From positions 434,001 to 498,000 of the forward strand of contig NZ_VCQU01000003.1 of the NCBI RefSeq assembly GCF_012932915.1: a stretch of DNA of 64,000 bases, written 5' to 3'. Shown here piece after piece: positions 32,130 through 41,164 of the stretch; position 1 is the first letter of the stretch, and each line of letters starts with the position of its first letter. The notes beneath the pieces were generated by a model that saw only the letters and a program-made list of their open reading frames with translations, had not been told where the DNA came from and searched no databases. The stretch is from Antrihabitans stalactiti. GTDB taxonomy: Bacteria; Actinomycetota; Actinomycetes; Mycobacteriales; Mycobacteriaceae. Made by a program: the position numbers and the translations under genes.

Positions 32130-33692
32130 CTAGCGGCGGGCGAGAACGCCCATAACCTTGGCGAGGCGGTCGGTGTCGTTAGGGACCGCGTCGGGCGTGA
32201 ATTCCCATTCGTTGTCTGTCCACGGGTCGAATATTTTGAGGTCCCCGACCGTCGGCAGGTGCTGACAATGCCGCGACAACGTCGAGAGTCCACCGTCGCT
32301 GGACTGAGACTCGTTGGAGCCCACGATGATCAACGACAAACGAACAGCGGGTCCAATTGCCGCAAGTCGGATGATCCGTTCGATATCGGCCGCCTGGTAC
32401 CCGTGCGGGAAGTCCGACAGCACGATCACGGGCCCGGCGCCTTCGGGCGGCGCTCCTCGATCCGAGGCTGCCATCTCTTCCAGTTCGACCTCGTTGGTGA
32501 TGCTTTCGAGCCAAGTCGAGATGTCCGCATGATTCCGAACGACCGGACCGAGCATGAGTCGACCCAATGGACCGGTGATGGCATCGAGCGAGCCGGTCAA
32601 GTCGACAGCGGCGAACGACGGCGTCGGCGACGACGCCGAAAGCAGACGCAACACGATCGACGAGACGACGCCCGATGCGGCACTGGGTGATTCGGTATCG
32701 ATCCACAACGGTCGCAACAACGGCAGTCGGACGCAGAACGGGATGCGCAACGGACCGCGCTCGCTCACACCGACCTCGCCCAGCCGGATTCCATCACTCG
32801 GGTCGGGTGTATTGGTAAGCCACGCTGCCGAATTCCACGAAGCCAACGATCGGGGCAGCGCAGGATCTATGGTGACAAGTTCGCGGATCAAGTGGTCGGA
32901 GTCGTTGTTATGGCTCGCGGTCGCCTTGGCGACCAGCTCGTCGTAACGTTGTTGCGCGGTCGCGCGCAGCGCGTTGCCTGCGGGTGAGTTGCGGGTCGCA
33001 GGATCGGCCACTGCCGCCGAAAGCTCATCGTCGAGCCGCTTCTCAGCGTAATCGCGCGACGATTGCAGCGAGGCGGCCGACCGTGCGGCGTCCTCGAAGA
33101 TCATCCACATGCGCTCGAACGCGTGGTTTCGGTCCAGCGGTTCGATGGGAATGGTCGACGTGCTGGGTGGGCGCATGACGGAATGCGTTGCGGCAGGCGC
33201 AGGTTGATCATCCACCTCGACGCCGTGGGTCGTGATGAGCTGCGCAAGCCCGCCTGCGTAACCCTGCCCGTTTGCGCGGACCTTCCACTCGTGGCCCTTG
33301 CGGTACAGCTCGAAGCACAGCACCGCCGATATGCCATTGCTCAACGGAACGTCGAATTCCGCTACGGCGGTGTTGTTTTCGTCGACCAAGCCCGCAGAGA
33401 GGCGACCGAACGTTCCGGCGCGGCTCGCAGCGGGATCGACACTCACGATGCAGAGCACCCCGGCCGCGTCGGGGGTGACCGCCGCGAGATCGATCTGCAG
33501 TCCGTCGGCTTGCAGCGCGACGCCGGGCGTGTGCGGCTTGTTGTAGAACACGAAGCCGTCAGCACTCAGCGATTCGAGATTCGGACCGACGACGAGCCCT
33601 GAAACGTCCAGCGGTGCATCACTGCTCGCGACGAATCGGAGCCGCCGTGCCCGTAGGGGCGCGTTCTGTCCGGGGACGAGGCGCTGAGTCAT
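32130..33692 (-). CDS. TerD-domain protein fused to degenerate FtsK/HerA-like domain
   Basis: The 520-residue protein has a divergent TerD domain at residues 1-165 (ending KVRANGQGYAGGLAQLITTHGVEVDD), a linker, a helical region (185-285) and a C-terminal domain (310-520). In the last, LPLLRPLWIDTESPSAASGV, then SSIVLRLLSASSPTP and PVIVLSDFPHGYQAADIE, follow the order of an FtsK/HerA-like P-loop ATPase, but the Walker A glycine/lysine residues are absent. So it is probably a non-hydrolysing scaffold. It starts nine bases after the two-domain TerD gene and is the second gene of that operon. The FtsK relation is my inference from pattern. Confidence 0.75.
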   Translation of the reverse strand: MTQRLVPGQNAPLRARRLRFVASSDAPLDVSGLVVGPNLESLSADGFVFYNKPHTPGVALQADGLQIDLAAVTPDAAGVLCIVSVDPAASRAGTFGRLSAGLVDENNTAVAEFDVPLSNGISAVLCFELYRKGHEWKVRANGQGYAGGLAQLITTHGVEVDDQPAPAATHSVMRPPSTSTIPIEPLDRNHAFERMWMIFEDAARSAASLQSSRDYAEKRLDDELSAAVADPATRNSPAGNALRATAQQRYDELVAKATASHNNDSDHLIRELVTIDPALPRSLASWNSAAWLTNTPDPSDGIRLGEVGVSERGPLRIPFCVRLPLLRPLWIDTESPSAASGVVSSIVLRLLSASSPTPSFAAVDLTGSLDAITGPLGRLMLGPVVRNHADISTWLESITNEVELEEMAASDRGAPPEGAGPVIVLSDFPHGYQAADIERIIRLAAIGPAVRLSLIIVGSNESQSSDGGLSTLSRHCQHLPTVGDLKIFDPWTDNEWEFTPDAVPNDTDRLAKVMGVLARR

Positions 33693-33701
33693 CTGCCGAG
33701 C

Positions 33702-35042
33702 CTAGGTGTGTTGCAGGAACCGGCCGAGCTGTGGCGCTGCCTCACCGGGGTGCTTGGCCTGCATGCCTTCGCCGATGGCCTGGAGCTTCCACTCGCCGCC
33801 TACCCGGTAGATCTTCGTCATGACGATGCCGGTGAACGGCATTCCGCCACCGAGGGTGTAGCGGGCCAGTTCGGAATTCGTGGTGCCGTCGACCAGGCGG
33901 CAGAACGCGTTCTGCACCTGCTCGAACGTCTGCCCCTTGTAGGACGTGACAATCAAGATGATCGTCGACACGTGCGCTGGCACGCGCGTCAGATCGATGA
34001 GGATCACCTCGTCGTCGCCCTCGCCCGCGCCGGTCAGGTTGTCGCCCTGGTGCCGGACCGAACCGTCCTTGGATGTGAGCTGGCCGTAGTAGGCGACGTC
34101 GACAATCCTGTCGTCAGCGCAGAGCACCGCCGAGGCATCGAGATCGATGTCGGGCGTGCGGTTGCCGAACATGCCCTTGGTCTTGACCGGGTCCCAACCG
34201 AGGCCCATCGTGAGCAGCGTCAGGGCGACGTTTCCCTCCTTGCGGAGCGTGACCTTCTGCCCCTTCTGGAGGCTGACCGGGCGACCCTTCTGCAGGTTGA
34301 CCTCGCCGCTGCGCGCCGCCGGTGGCTGTTGCTGAGCCGGGGGCTGCTGATAGGCAGGCGGTTGCTGCGGTGGCGGCGGCTGTTGGTAGGCAGGCGGCGG
34401 GGGAACGTAGACGGGGTTCGGCGGCGGTGGGGCGTTGTACGCCGGTGGCGGCGGTTGGTAGGCAGGCGGCTGGGGCGGCGTGTACGCCGGTGGGGCGGGC
34501 GGCGGCGGAGTGTAGGCCGGGGGCGGCGGCGCTGGGGCGTCGTCGACGGAGACTCCGTGATCGGTGACCAGCGCAGCGAAACCGCCCGCATAGCCCTGCC
34601 CGACCGCGCGGACCTTCCATGCCCCGCCACGGCGATACAGCTCGATGGCGATGACGATCGACTCCGTCGTCAGGCCGTCGATTCGGTAGTCGTACAACGC
34701 ATTTCCAGCACCGTCACTGACCCTTGCGGATGGTGGAGCGGAGCGGCCGAAGCTGCTCGACGCGTCCTCGAGGGTGATGACGGCACGAATCTGATCGATA
34801 TCTGCGGGAACCTGGTTCAGCGAGATCGCCAGTGATGCAGGCTGACCAGGCGCACCTGGCTGAAGCCGAACGCCAGGACCGGTCGGCTGGTTGAAGAAGA
34901 CGAAATCGGCATCGGACCGAACCTTGCCGTTCTCCTTCACCAGGAGCGCCGAGAGGTCGGCGGGGGCCGTCAGTTGGACGGAGACGACGACGTCGTTGAC
35001 GGCGATCGGACCGTTCTGACCTTTGGTGAGCGGTGCTGACAA
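33702..35042 (-). CDS. Two-domain TerD protein with proline-rich linker
   Basis: The 446-residue protein has a first TerD-like domain (1-167), a Pro/Tyr/Gln-rich linker (168-243, many PPPPAY units) and a second TerD domain (about 246-446). Only the second has the calcium-binding residues: GWDP, then DIDLDASAV and the loop RHQGDNLTGAGEGDDEV. TerD proteins are stress-response factors linked to tellurite, phage and envelope stress. It heads an operon with the TerD-FtsK-like, ParB-like and antiporter genes and is divergent from three AIM24 genes, with 189 bases between. Confidence 0.92.
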   Translation of the reverse strand: MSAPLTKGQNGPIAVNDVVVSVQLTAPADLSALLVKENGKVRSDADFVFFNQPTGPGVRLQPGAPGQPASLAISLNQVPADIDQIRAVITLEDASSSFGRSAPPSARVSDGAGNALYDYRIDGLTTESIVIAIELYRRGGAWKVRAVGQGYAGGFAALVTDHGVSVDDAPAPPPPAYTPPPPAPPAYTPPQPPAYQPPPPAYNAPPPPNPVYVPPPPAYQQPPPPQQPPAYQQPPAQQQPPAARSGEVNLQKGRPVSLQKGQKVTLRKEGNVALTLLTMGLGWDPVKTKGMFGNRTPDIDLDASAVLCADDRIVDVAYYGQLTSKDGSVRHQGDNLTGAGEGDDEVILIDLTRVPAHVSTIILIVTSYKGQTFEQVQNAFCRLVDGTTNSELARYTLGGGMPFTGIVMTKIYRVGGEWKLQAIGEGMQAKHPGEAAPQLGRFLQHT

Positions 35043-35231
35043 GGTGATGACCCTTCACTATGTGGGCGCGGCCGTTCCAAACCAAGGATGGTGCTTCCTG
35101 CCACTGTACGAGAGGCGGCCGCGGGGAGGCGAGAGCAGCCGCGTTAACTACACCGCCTTCGCGCGCGATGATCGGTTAAGGTTTCCGCGAGCGAGCAGGT
35201 CCGGGACCCGCCTCAACCCGAAAGAGCAGGT

Positions 35232-35855
35232 ATGGGACAACTACTCGAGAAGTCGAAAAAGGTCGTCGAAGCCCAATTATCCGGAACGACGATCCGTGCA
35301 ATCAGCGGTTCGATGGTGGCCTACGAAGGCAACGTCACCTTCAAGTCGGCAGGGTTCGGCGGCGGCGCCGGCATCCTCGCCGGGCTCAAGCAGAAGGCGA
35401 CGGGCGAGTCCCTGACTCTGATGGAATGTACCGGCAACGGCCGGGTCTACCTCGCGGTCCAGGGCCAGCACGTCACCGTCATCAATCTGAACAACGAGAC
35501 GCTGCAAGTCGAGTCGAGGCAGTTACTCGCACTGAACGGCAACCTGCAGACGAATGTGACGTTCGCCGGGCTTCGTGGAGCATCGGCGGGTCAAGGCCTG
35601 TTCACGACAACGGTGACGGGGCACGGTCAGGTCGCGTTGCTCTCGGCTGGCGGACCGCTGATCCATCTCGAAGTGTCGCCGCAGTACCCGTTGGTCGTCG
35701 ACCCGGACGCTTTCGTCTGCGCGAAAGGCAATTTGCAGCAATCGTTCATCACCGATGTGTCCTGGCGAACCGTCGTAGGGCAAGGCAGCGGCGAAGCGTT
35801 CTCCTTGCGCTACGAAGGCCAAGGCGTGGTGTCCATTCAACCGGCAGAACGGTAG
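35232..35855 (+). CDS. AIM24-family protein, copy 1
   Basis: The 207-residue protein has the AIM24 beta-helix-like fold pattern: an early SGSMVAYEGNVTFKSAGFGG, repeated short strands with ESRQLLALNGNLQTNV, and the C-terminal PLVVDPDAFVCAKGNL segment. The family (named from a yeast mitochondrial protein) is of unknown biochemistry in bacteria and is known to occur next to Ter genes. It starts at an ATG preceded by AAAGAGCAGGT. It is first in a three-gene AIM24 operon, divergent from the TerD operon. Confidence 0.85.
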   Translation: MGQLLEKSKKVVEAQLSGTTIRAISGSMVAYEGNVTFKSAGFGGGAGILAGLKQKATGESLTLMECTGNGRVYLAVQGQHVTVINLNNETLQVESRQLLALNGNLQTNVTFAGLRGASAGQGLFTTTVTGHGQVALLSAGGPLIHLEVSPQYPLVVDPDAFVCAKGNLQQSFITDVSWRTVVGQGSGEAFSLRYEGQGVVSIQPAER

Positions 35856-35862
35856 CGGTCGG

Positions 35863-36564
35863 ATGTCTTTTCAGAAGGTCAATTCGAAGGTCGTCAAGGT
35901 CAACGTCGGGCAGGTGGGCGGCGTCGTCGCACGTACCGGCGCGATGCTTTTTTACACCGGCCAAGTCGGGTTCTCGCCCCACCAGGTACCCGGTGCTGCC
36001 CAGATGGGCGGCATGGGTGGCCTCGCCCGGATGGCGGGCCGCATGATGCAAGGCGAGCACGAAGCCACGATGATCGCCCAAGGCAACGGCGAGGTGCACT
36101 ACGGCTTCGCCGGTCTCGAGGTCCATATCGTCGAGCTTCAGCAGGGCGCGTCCTTGAAGGTGGAAGCCTCACGGCTGCTTGCCAATACCGCGGGACTGCA
36201 GAGCTCGGTCGTTTCGGTGATGAGTCAGAGCGGTGGCGGACGCGGTGGCGGCTTGATGGGCAGCCTGCGCGGTGCCGCGAGCGGTGCGCTGACCGGTCAG
36301 GGCATGTTCACCACACAGCTGTCGGGTTTCGGCGCAGCAGTCTTGCTCGCACACGGTGGGCTGATCGAGTTGCAGGTCGGCGGTCCGGCGCCGGTGGTCG
36401 TCGACCCGCAGGCGTTCGTCGCGGCGTACGGAAACGTGACGACCGAGTTGAAGACTGCATTGAGCTGGCGTGACGCGGTCGGCCGCGGAGCAGGCGAGGC
36501 TATGCAATTGCAGTGTGTCGGACAGGGAGTCGTGTTCGTGCAGGCCTCGGAGGAGAAGCTATGA
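35863..36564 (+). CDS. AIM24-family protein, copy 2
   Basis: The 233-residue protein repeats the AIM24 pattern with VGGVVARTGAMLFYTGQVGF at the start and PVVVDPQAFVAAYGNVTTEL near the end. A Gly-rich insert (GGGRGGGLMGSLRGAASGAL, about residues 125-145) may be a membrane-touching or flexible loop. It starts seven bases after copy 1 and overlaps copy 3 by four bases, so all three are made together. Confidence 0.85.
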   Translation: MSFQKVNSKVVKVNVGQVGGVVARTGAMLFYTGQVGFSPHQVPGAAQMGGMGGLARMAGRMMQGEHEATMIAQGNGEVHYGFAGLEVHIVELQQGASLKVEASRLLANTAGLQSSVVSVMSQSGGGRGGGLMGSLRGAASGALTGQGMFTTQLSGFGAAVLLAHGGLIELQVGGPAPVVVDPQAFVAAYGNVTTELKTALSWRDAVGRGAGEAMQLQCVGQGVVFVQASEEKL

Positions 36565-37319
36565 GTGTGATTCTGAATCCGCAGACGCTCGTCGGGGACG
36601 ACAATATTCCCGACAACAGCTACGCCTACAACATCGACCTCCAGTCGCCGTGGTTCATCCGCAAGGGCGCGATGATCGCGTACTACGGCCAGATGGAGTT
36701 CCGATCGCTGACCCACGGACTGCAGGGCGGCGTGCTGCAGATGGTCTCGCAGCAGTTCTCCGCTCCGCTGTATACCGGTGACTACGCGGTCGCGGAAGGC
36801 TTCGGCAAGCTGATCATCGGCGACCGTGGCTACGACATCAACTCCTACGACCTCGACGATGGCAACCTGACCATCCGGGCCGCGAATCTCCTTGCGTTCC
36901 AACCAGGTCTGTCGTTGAACCAGTCGATCGTTCCCGGCTTCCTGACGCTCATCGGGACGGGGAAGTTCCTGGCGTCGTCGAACGGTCCGGTCATGTTCGC
37001 CGAGCCACCGCTGCGCGTCGACCCGGAAGCATTGGTCGGCTGGGCGGATTGCCCGTCGCCGAGCCATCACTACGACCAGGGCTGGATCACCACCTTCCTC
37101 GCCGCCGGTGCCGCGCGCTTCGGCGTCAACTCCGGGGAGGAGCGCCAGTTCGACTTCACCGGTGCCGGAACGGTTTTGATTCAGTCGAGCGAGAAGATCC
37201 TCGACGACAGCATGGTCGTTCGGACCATCGAGGGCCAGCTCCACGGCATCACACCCGTTGGGCTGCAACGCCTGAGTTCGGTCATCGCCAGTCAGATGGG
37301 CCAGCAGCAACGCTACTGA
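36561..37319 (+). CDS. AIM24-family protein, copy 3
   Basis: The 252-residue protein begins MSVILNPQTLVGDDNIPDNS at the ATG overlapping the stop of copy 2 (ATGA), and shows the AIM24 pattern with KGAMIAYYGQMEFRSL and PPLRVDPEALVGWADC. It is more divergent than the other two copies and lacks the Gly-rich insert. Three non-identical copies in one message suggest a hetero-oligomer rather than simple gene dosage. A hairpin terminator follows the stop. Confidence 0.85.
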   Translation: MSVILNPQTLVGDDNIPDNSYAYNIDLQSPWFIRKGAMIAYYGQMEFRSLTHGLQGGVLQMVSQQFSAPLYTGDYAVAEGFGKLIIGDRGYDINSYDLDDGNLTIRAANLLAFQPGLSLNQSIVPGFLTLIGTGKFLASSNGPVMFAEPPLRVDPEALVGWADCPSPSHHYDQGWITTFLAAGAARFGVNSGEERQFDFTGAGTVLIQSSEKILDDSMVVRTIEGQLHGITPVGLQRLSSVIASQMGQQQRY

Positions 37320-37320
37320 G

Positions 37321-37364
37321 TCGTGAGTCTTTTCGGAGTCCATAGACTCCGAAAAGACTCACGA
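37321..37364. terminator. Bidirectional hairpin terminator, copy 2 of a repeated element
   Basis: A perfect 20-bp inverted repeat, TCGTGAGTCTTTTCGGAGTC with its inverse, around the loop CATA, between the convergent AIM24 and GH15 genes. It has the same sequence design as the hairpin at 16780-16819 (GTGAGTCTTTT, then GGAGTC), differing only at the loop and one stem pair. Confidence 0.8.
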
Positions 37365-37369
37365 GGGTG

Positions 37370-39385
37370 TTAGTGGGCCGGCTTGAATTCGCCCAAGTCA
37401 GCGCCTTGTTCCGCGCGGATCACATGCACGACCGCGTTGATCAGGGCGAGGTGCGTGAACGCCTGCGGGAAGTTGCCGAGGTGGCGGCCCGTCTTCGTGT
37501 CGATCTCCTCGGCATAGAGCTTCAGTGGGCTGGCGAAGCTGAGCAGCCGTTCGCACAGTTGCTTCGCGCGGACCACCTCGCCGATCTCGACGAGCGCCGA
37601 CACCAACCAGAACGAGCAGATGGTGAATGTGCCCTCTTCGCCGACGAGACCGTCGTCGGTCTCCTCGACCTTGTAGCGCAACACAAGTCCGTCGACCGTC
37701 AGTTCGTCGGCGATCGCCAGGACGGTCGCCCGGACCCGCGGATCGTCGGGCGGCAGGAAGCGAACCAACGGAATCATCAGGTTCGCCGCGTCCAGCGCGT
37801 CCGTGCCGTAGTACTGCGTGAAGACGCCACGCTTGTCGAGACCGTTGGCCAGAATGTCGGCCTTGATCTCGTCTGCGATGGCGGCCCACTGCTTGGCGTA
37901 TTCCTTCTCGCCGTGCATCACTGCGAGCTTGGTGCCACGGTCGAGCGCGACCCAGCACATCATCTTCGAGTTGGTGAAGTGTTTCGGCTCGCCACGGACC
38001 TCCCAGATGCCGCGATCAGGCTCCTTCCAATGCGTGATCGCCTTCTCGACCTGCTTTTTCAAGATCGGCCACAACGCCTCCGGCACATGCTCGCGAGAGC
38101 GCACGTGCAGGTACACCGAGTCGAGCATCGCGCCCCACACGTCGTGCTGCTTCTGGTTGTAGGCACCGTTGCCGATGCGGACCGGTCGGGCGTCCTCGTA
38201 GCCGCGGAGGTGGTCGAGCTCGCTCTCCTCCAACTCCATTTCGCCGCCGAGGCTGTACATGACTTGGAGGTCCGCGTCCTGGGTGACGTCGGAAATGAAG
38301 TGGAAGAAGTTGTTGGCCTCACGGTCCAGGCCGAGGGTGTACAGACCCCACAGGGCGAACGTGGAGTCGCGCACCCATGCGTAGCGGTAGTCCCAGTTGC
38401 GCACGCCGCCAGGGGTTTCCGGCAGCGATGTCGTCGACGCCGCCATCAGCGCGCCGGTCGGGGCGTAGGTGAGGCCCTTCAGAGCGAGGGCACTCTGCTG
38501 CAGGTAGCTCCGCCACGGGTGGTCCGGGAATTTGCCGACTGTGATCCATTGGCGCCAGAACTCGGAGGTCTGCCACATCTTGTCGTCGGCGTCCTGCTGC
38601 GACGTCGGCGACGGATTCGGCGACCAGCTCAGCGCGACGAACGCCTCCTGACCTTCGGTCATCCGCGTCCGTGCGAGCGCCGCGCGGCCTTCGATGCCGA
38701 GCCGCAGATTCGTGTTCAGTCGCAGCGTCGGGTGGACCGACCCGAGCGGCGTCTCTTTGTTGATCCGGACCCGGTCGACGCTGCCTTCACACGTTGCGGT
38801 GGCCTCCTCGTAGGCCTCGCCGGTGTACTCCCACTTCGTCGGTTTGCGGGCGTAATCGAACGCAGGCTCACAGGTGACTTCGACCTCGACGACTCCGCTC
38901 ACACATTTGATGGTGCGGAGCAGGGTGTGCTCGGCATCCCAGTCGGTGGGTGCACGGCGATGGGTCTTCGACCTGCGATCGGAGTTGTGCCACCGGCCCA
39001 TGACCAGCGCGTCTGTGACCACCAGCCAGCCGGTCTCGGTCTGCCACGTGGTCTCGACGATCAGCCCGCCGGGTTGGTAATGGCGAGCCGAAGGAACGAA
39101 TTGCCCGTACGGACCGACGCGGAAGTGCCCGGCACCGCGGTCGAGGATCGCGGCGAAGATGCTCGGTGTGTCCGGACGCGGAATACACATCCATTCGACG
39201 GCGCCGCTCGGAGCGATGAGGCAGGTCGTTTCGCAGTCGGAGAGGAATGCGTAATCGTCGATTGGAGGGAACGGGCTGCGAATCGATTGCATCGCTCCGA
39301 ATGAGCGGGGTGCCGCCGCGAGGTCGGCTCCCTGGCCGTTGTCGGATACCGAGGCGACAGCGGGTTCTTTGTCGGTCGTCGTCAT
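37370..39385 (-). CDS. Glycoside hydrolase family 15 protein (trehalase/glucoamylase-like)
   Basis: The 671-residue protein has an N-terminal beta-sandwich with DYAFLSDCETTCLIAPSGAV and a C-terminal (alpha/alpha)6 barrel. The GH15 signatures are GVRNWDYRYAWVRDSTFALW (containing substrate-binding residues) and EEGTFTICSFWLV with a catalytic glutamate. Actinobacterial members of this shape include the trehalase of mycobacteria (Rv2402 type), so trehalose is a plausible substrate. There is no signal peptide; the protein is cytoplasmic. The start is the ATG at 39385; the frame stays open far upstream, but that part is antisense-like arginine-rich sequence. Confidence 0.9.
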   Translation of the reverse strand: MTTTDKEPAVASVSDNGQGADLAAAPRSFGAMQSIRSPFPPIDDYAFLSDCETTCLIAPSGAVEWMCIPRPDTPSIFAAILDRGAGHFRVGPYGQFVPSARHYQPGGLIVETTWQTETGWLVVTDALVMGRWHNSDRRSKTHRRAPTDWDAEHTLLRTIKCVSGVVEVEVTCEPAFDYARKPTKWEYTGEAYEEATATCEGSVDRVRINKETPLGSVHPTLRLNTNLRLGIEGRAALARTRMTEGQEAFVALSWSPNPSPTSQQDADDKMWQTSEFWRQWITVGKFPDHPWRSYLQQSALALKGLTYAPTGALMAASTTSLPETPGGVRNWDYRYAWVRDSTFALWGLYTLGLDREANNFFHFISDVTQDADLQVMYSLGGEMELEESELDHLRGYEDARPVRIGNGAYNQKQHDVWGAMLDSVYLHVRSREHVPEALWPILKKQVEKAITHWKEPDRGIWEVRGEPKHFTNSKMMCWVALDRGTKLAVMHGEKEYAKQWAAIADEIKADILANGLDKRGVFTQYYGTDALDAANLMIPLVRFLPPDDPRVRATVLAIADELTVDGLVLRYKVEETDDGLVGEEGTFTICSFWLVSALVEIGEVVRAKQLCERLLSFASPLKLYAEEIDTKTGRHLGNFPQAFTHLALINAVVHVIRAEQGADLGEFKPAH

Positions 39386-39459
39386 CCACACATCATTGCG
39401 GTCGGAGCGTATCGGTGTCCGGCGATTCGCTGGCAAACCGGAGTTCTTCGAGCTGCCGG

Positions 39460-41154
39460 CTACGACAACCGCCATTCGATCGGTCGGCTCGGGTCCGGCT
39501 CGAAACTGCAGACCCGTCCGGTCCGGACGGCGTCCCGCAGCAGTCGTGCGAAGGTCGGGTCTTGCTGGGCAATGCGGTCGAGAGCGGCTGAGATCGCTTT
39601 GCGTACGGCGACTCTCGCGCGTTCGGAGTTCGACAGTGCCACGCGGCCTCGCCCGCCGAGCCCAGCGGCGGCCGCGAGCTGGTCGAGCAAGGCGTCGCGC
39701 TCCAGTTCCAGCCTCGCCGCGCGTTCGGTATCCGACCACGCTGACGCCTCGGCGATCTCCTCGTCGAGGTCCGCCAGTCGTCGCCGATATGCGCTCTTGG
39801 CGGCTGCGTCGAGGACTTCACCGGCGTCCGAGTCGACGAGGGCAGTGCCGCTGTGGCCCTCGACCACCGCTGTCAGGTCCAGTGCCGAAATTTCCTTGCC
39901 CGCGTTGCCGACAAGTTCGCGCAGGTAACGAAGTCCCTTCGAATCGCGTAGGACGCAAGACGATCCGTCGTAGCCGACGATCCAGAGGTCGCCGCCGGTC
40001 GCACGGAGGTGCACCACCCGCGACAGCGCTGACCGTTGGACGGTCGGTTCGCCGAGTCGCTCGAGCCACCACACGGCGCCGAGGCGTCGATACTCGTCGG
40101 CGGCCGCTGCACGATACCGGGCGGCGTCGTCGGTACGGCCCAAGGCGGCACTGGCTCGATAGAGCACGTCCGACACGACTCCATGGAACATGACCGCACC
40201 TGCGTCGATAATTGCGCGTCCGGAATACGGTGCGAGCAGCCCGATTCCACGGTCGAGCAGGTCGGTCCGGCCGACTTTGGTTGCAGTCCAGACGAGTAAC
40301 GCAACGGTCGGCAGCCAATCGACATCACGTGCAAGGTCAGGAATCGTATCCGTCGTGAGACGATCGAGAACCGTGCCTGCTCGAGCGAGATCGCCTGCGT
40401 AGCAGAACAAGTTGGAGCCAACTGCTGCGATGATCGGGACCCCGGTAGCCAGGCCGTGTTCGCAGTGCTGGGCAGCTTCGTCCGCGAGCGCAGCGGTGTC
40501 GCTCGTCTGCACCGCCAAACCTGCATGCAAACAATGAGTTACGGCCTCCAGATCGACAACTTCGGCGGCCGCGCCGGACCGAAGGGCGGTCTCTGCGAGT
40601 CGCCTGGCCGTGTCGACATCCCCGGTGACCAAGGCGTGCACTGCGCCGCGGGAATCGGCGAAAAACCGTACGAGAGGCGAATCCGTTTCGATAGCAAGGG
40701 AATCGAGCACGCGAAGCTGGCGGGCGACCGCGAGTCCGTCGAGTGATTCCAACGACACGGTCAGGCGCCACATGCTCGCCATCATCCGCGCATGAACGTC
40801 GTCGAGATGGGCTGCCACATCGGACAGTCGTTCGGTGATAGCCCGGCGCTCGGCGAGCTGGTCAGGACCCCACGTCGCGAGGAGGGCGGCCTCCAGTGCG
40901 TCGGCCAGAATGGCGGGGTCGGCGATCCGCTCGGCCAGGTCCACCGCTTCCGCAGCAAACCTGGTCGCGCGGTCCGCCTCGCCGCCGTACACCCAGGACC
41001 GGACCAGTGCGGCGGCAACGCGGGCGCGCGTTCGATCGTCGGTCGCGGTCGCGTAGACGGTATGCAGTTGCGCGGCGACGCGGCCGGGGTGGGCACCCCA
41101 CTGCTGCTCACGGACTCGCCGCAGTAGCTCCTCGACGTCGACAGAATCTGCCAC
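39460..41154 (-). CDS. Helical-repeat (TPR-like) protein of unknown function
   Basis: The 564-residue protein, starting at a GTG, consists of alanine-rich paired helices through residues 1-370, which look like tetratricopeptide or MalT-type repeats (for example EADRATRFAAEAVDLAERIA). The C-terminal part (about 390-564) has GGDLWIVGYDGSSCVLRDSK, then GLRYLRELV and a charged coiled coil, and resembles the C-terminal module that follows TPRs in some AAA-type regulators, but no ATPase or DNA-binding domain is present. It lies ten bases after the SnoaL-like gene. Function not known. Confidence 0.75.
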   Translation of the reverse strand: MADSVDVEELLRRVREQQWGAHPGRVAAQLHTVYATATDDRTRARVAAALVRSWVYGGEADRATRFAAEAVDLAERIADPAILADALEAALLATWGPDQLAERRAITERLSDVAAHLDDVHARMMASMWRLTVSLESLDGLAVARQLRVLDSLAIETDSPLVRFFADSRGAVHALVTGDVDTARRLAETALRSGAAAEVVDLEAVTHCLHAGLAVQTSDTAALADEAAQHCEHGLATGVPIIAAVGSNLFCYAGDLARAGTVLDRLTTDTIPDLARDVDWLPTVALLVWTATKVGRTDLLDRGIGLLAPYSGRAIIDAGAVMFHGVVSDVLYRASAALGRTDDAARYRAAAADEYRRLGAVWWLERLGEPTVQRSALSRVVHLRATGGDLWIVGYDGSSCVLRDSKGLRYLRELVGNAGKEISALDLTAVVEGHSGTALVDSDAGEVLDAAAKSAYRRRLADLDEEIAEASAWSDTERAARLELERDALLDQLAAAAGLGGRGRVALSNSERARVAVRKAISAALDRIAQQDPTFARLLRDAVRTGRVCSFEPDPSRPIEWRLS

Positions 41155-41164
41155 GTCGATGATC

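Noticed and set aside
34330-34520. Repetitive GC-rich stretch resembling a short repeat array
   Set aside because: It codes for the PPPPAY linker of the two-domain TerD protein; repeats have no spacers, so this is not CRISPR.
37367-39304. 645-codon open frame on the + strand
   Set aside because: It is fully antisense to the GH15 gene, which has clear catalytic motifs. The translation is Arg/Val/Asp-rich without domains, a usual by-product of high-GC codon use.
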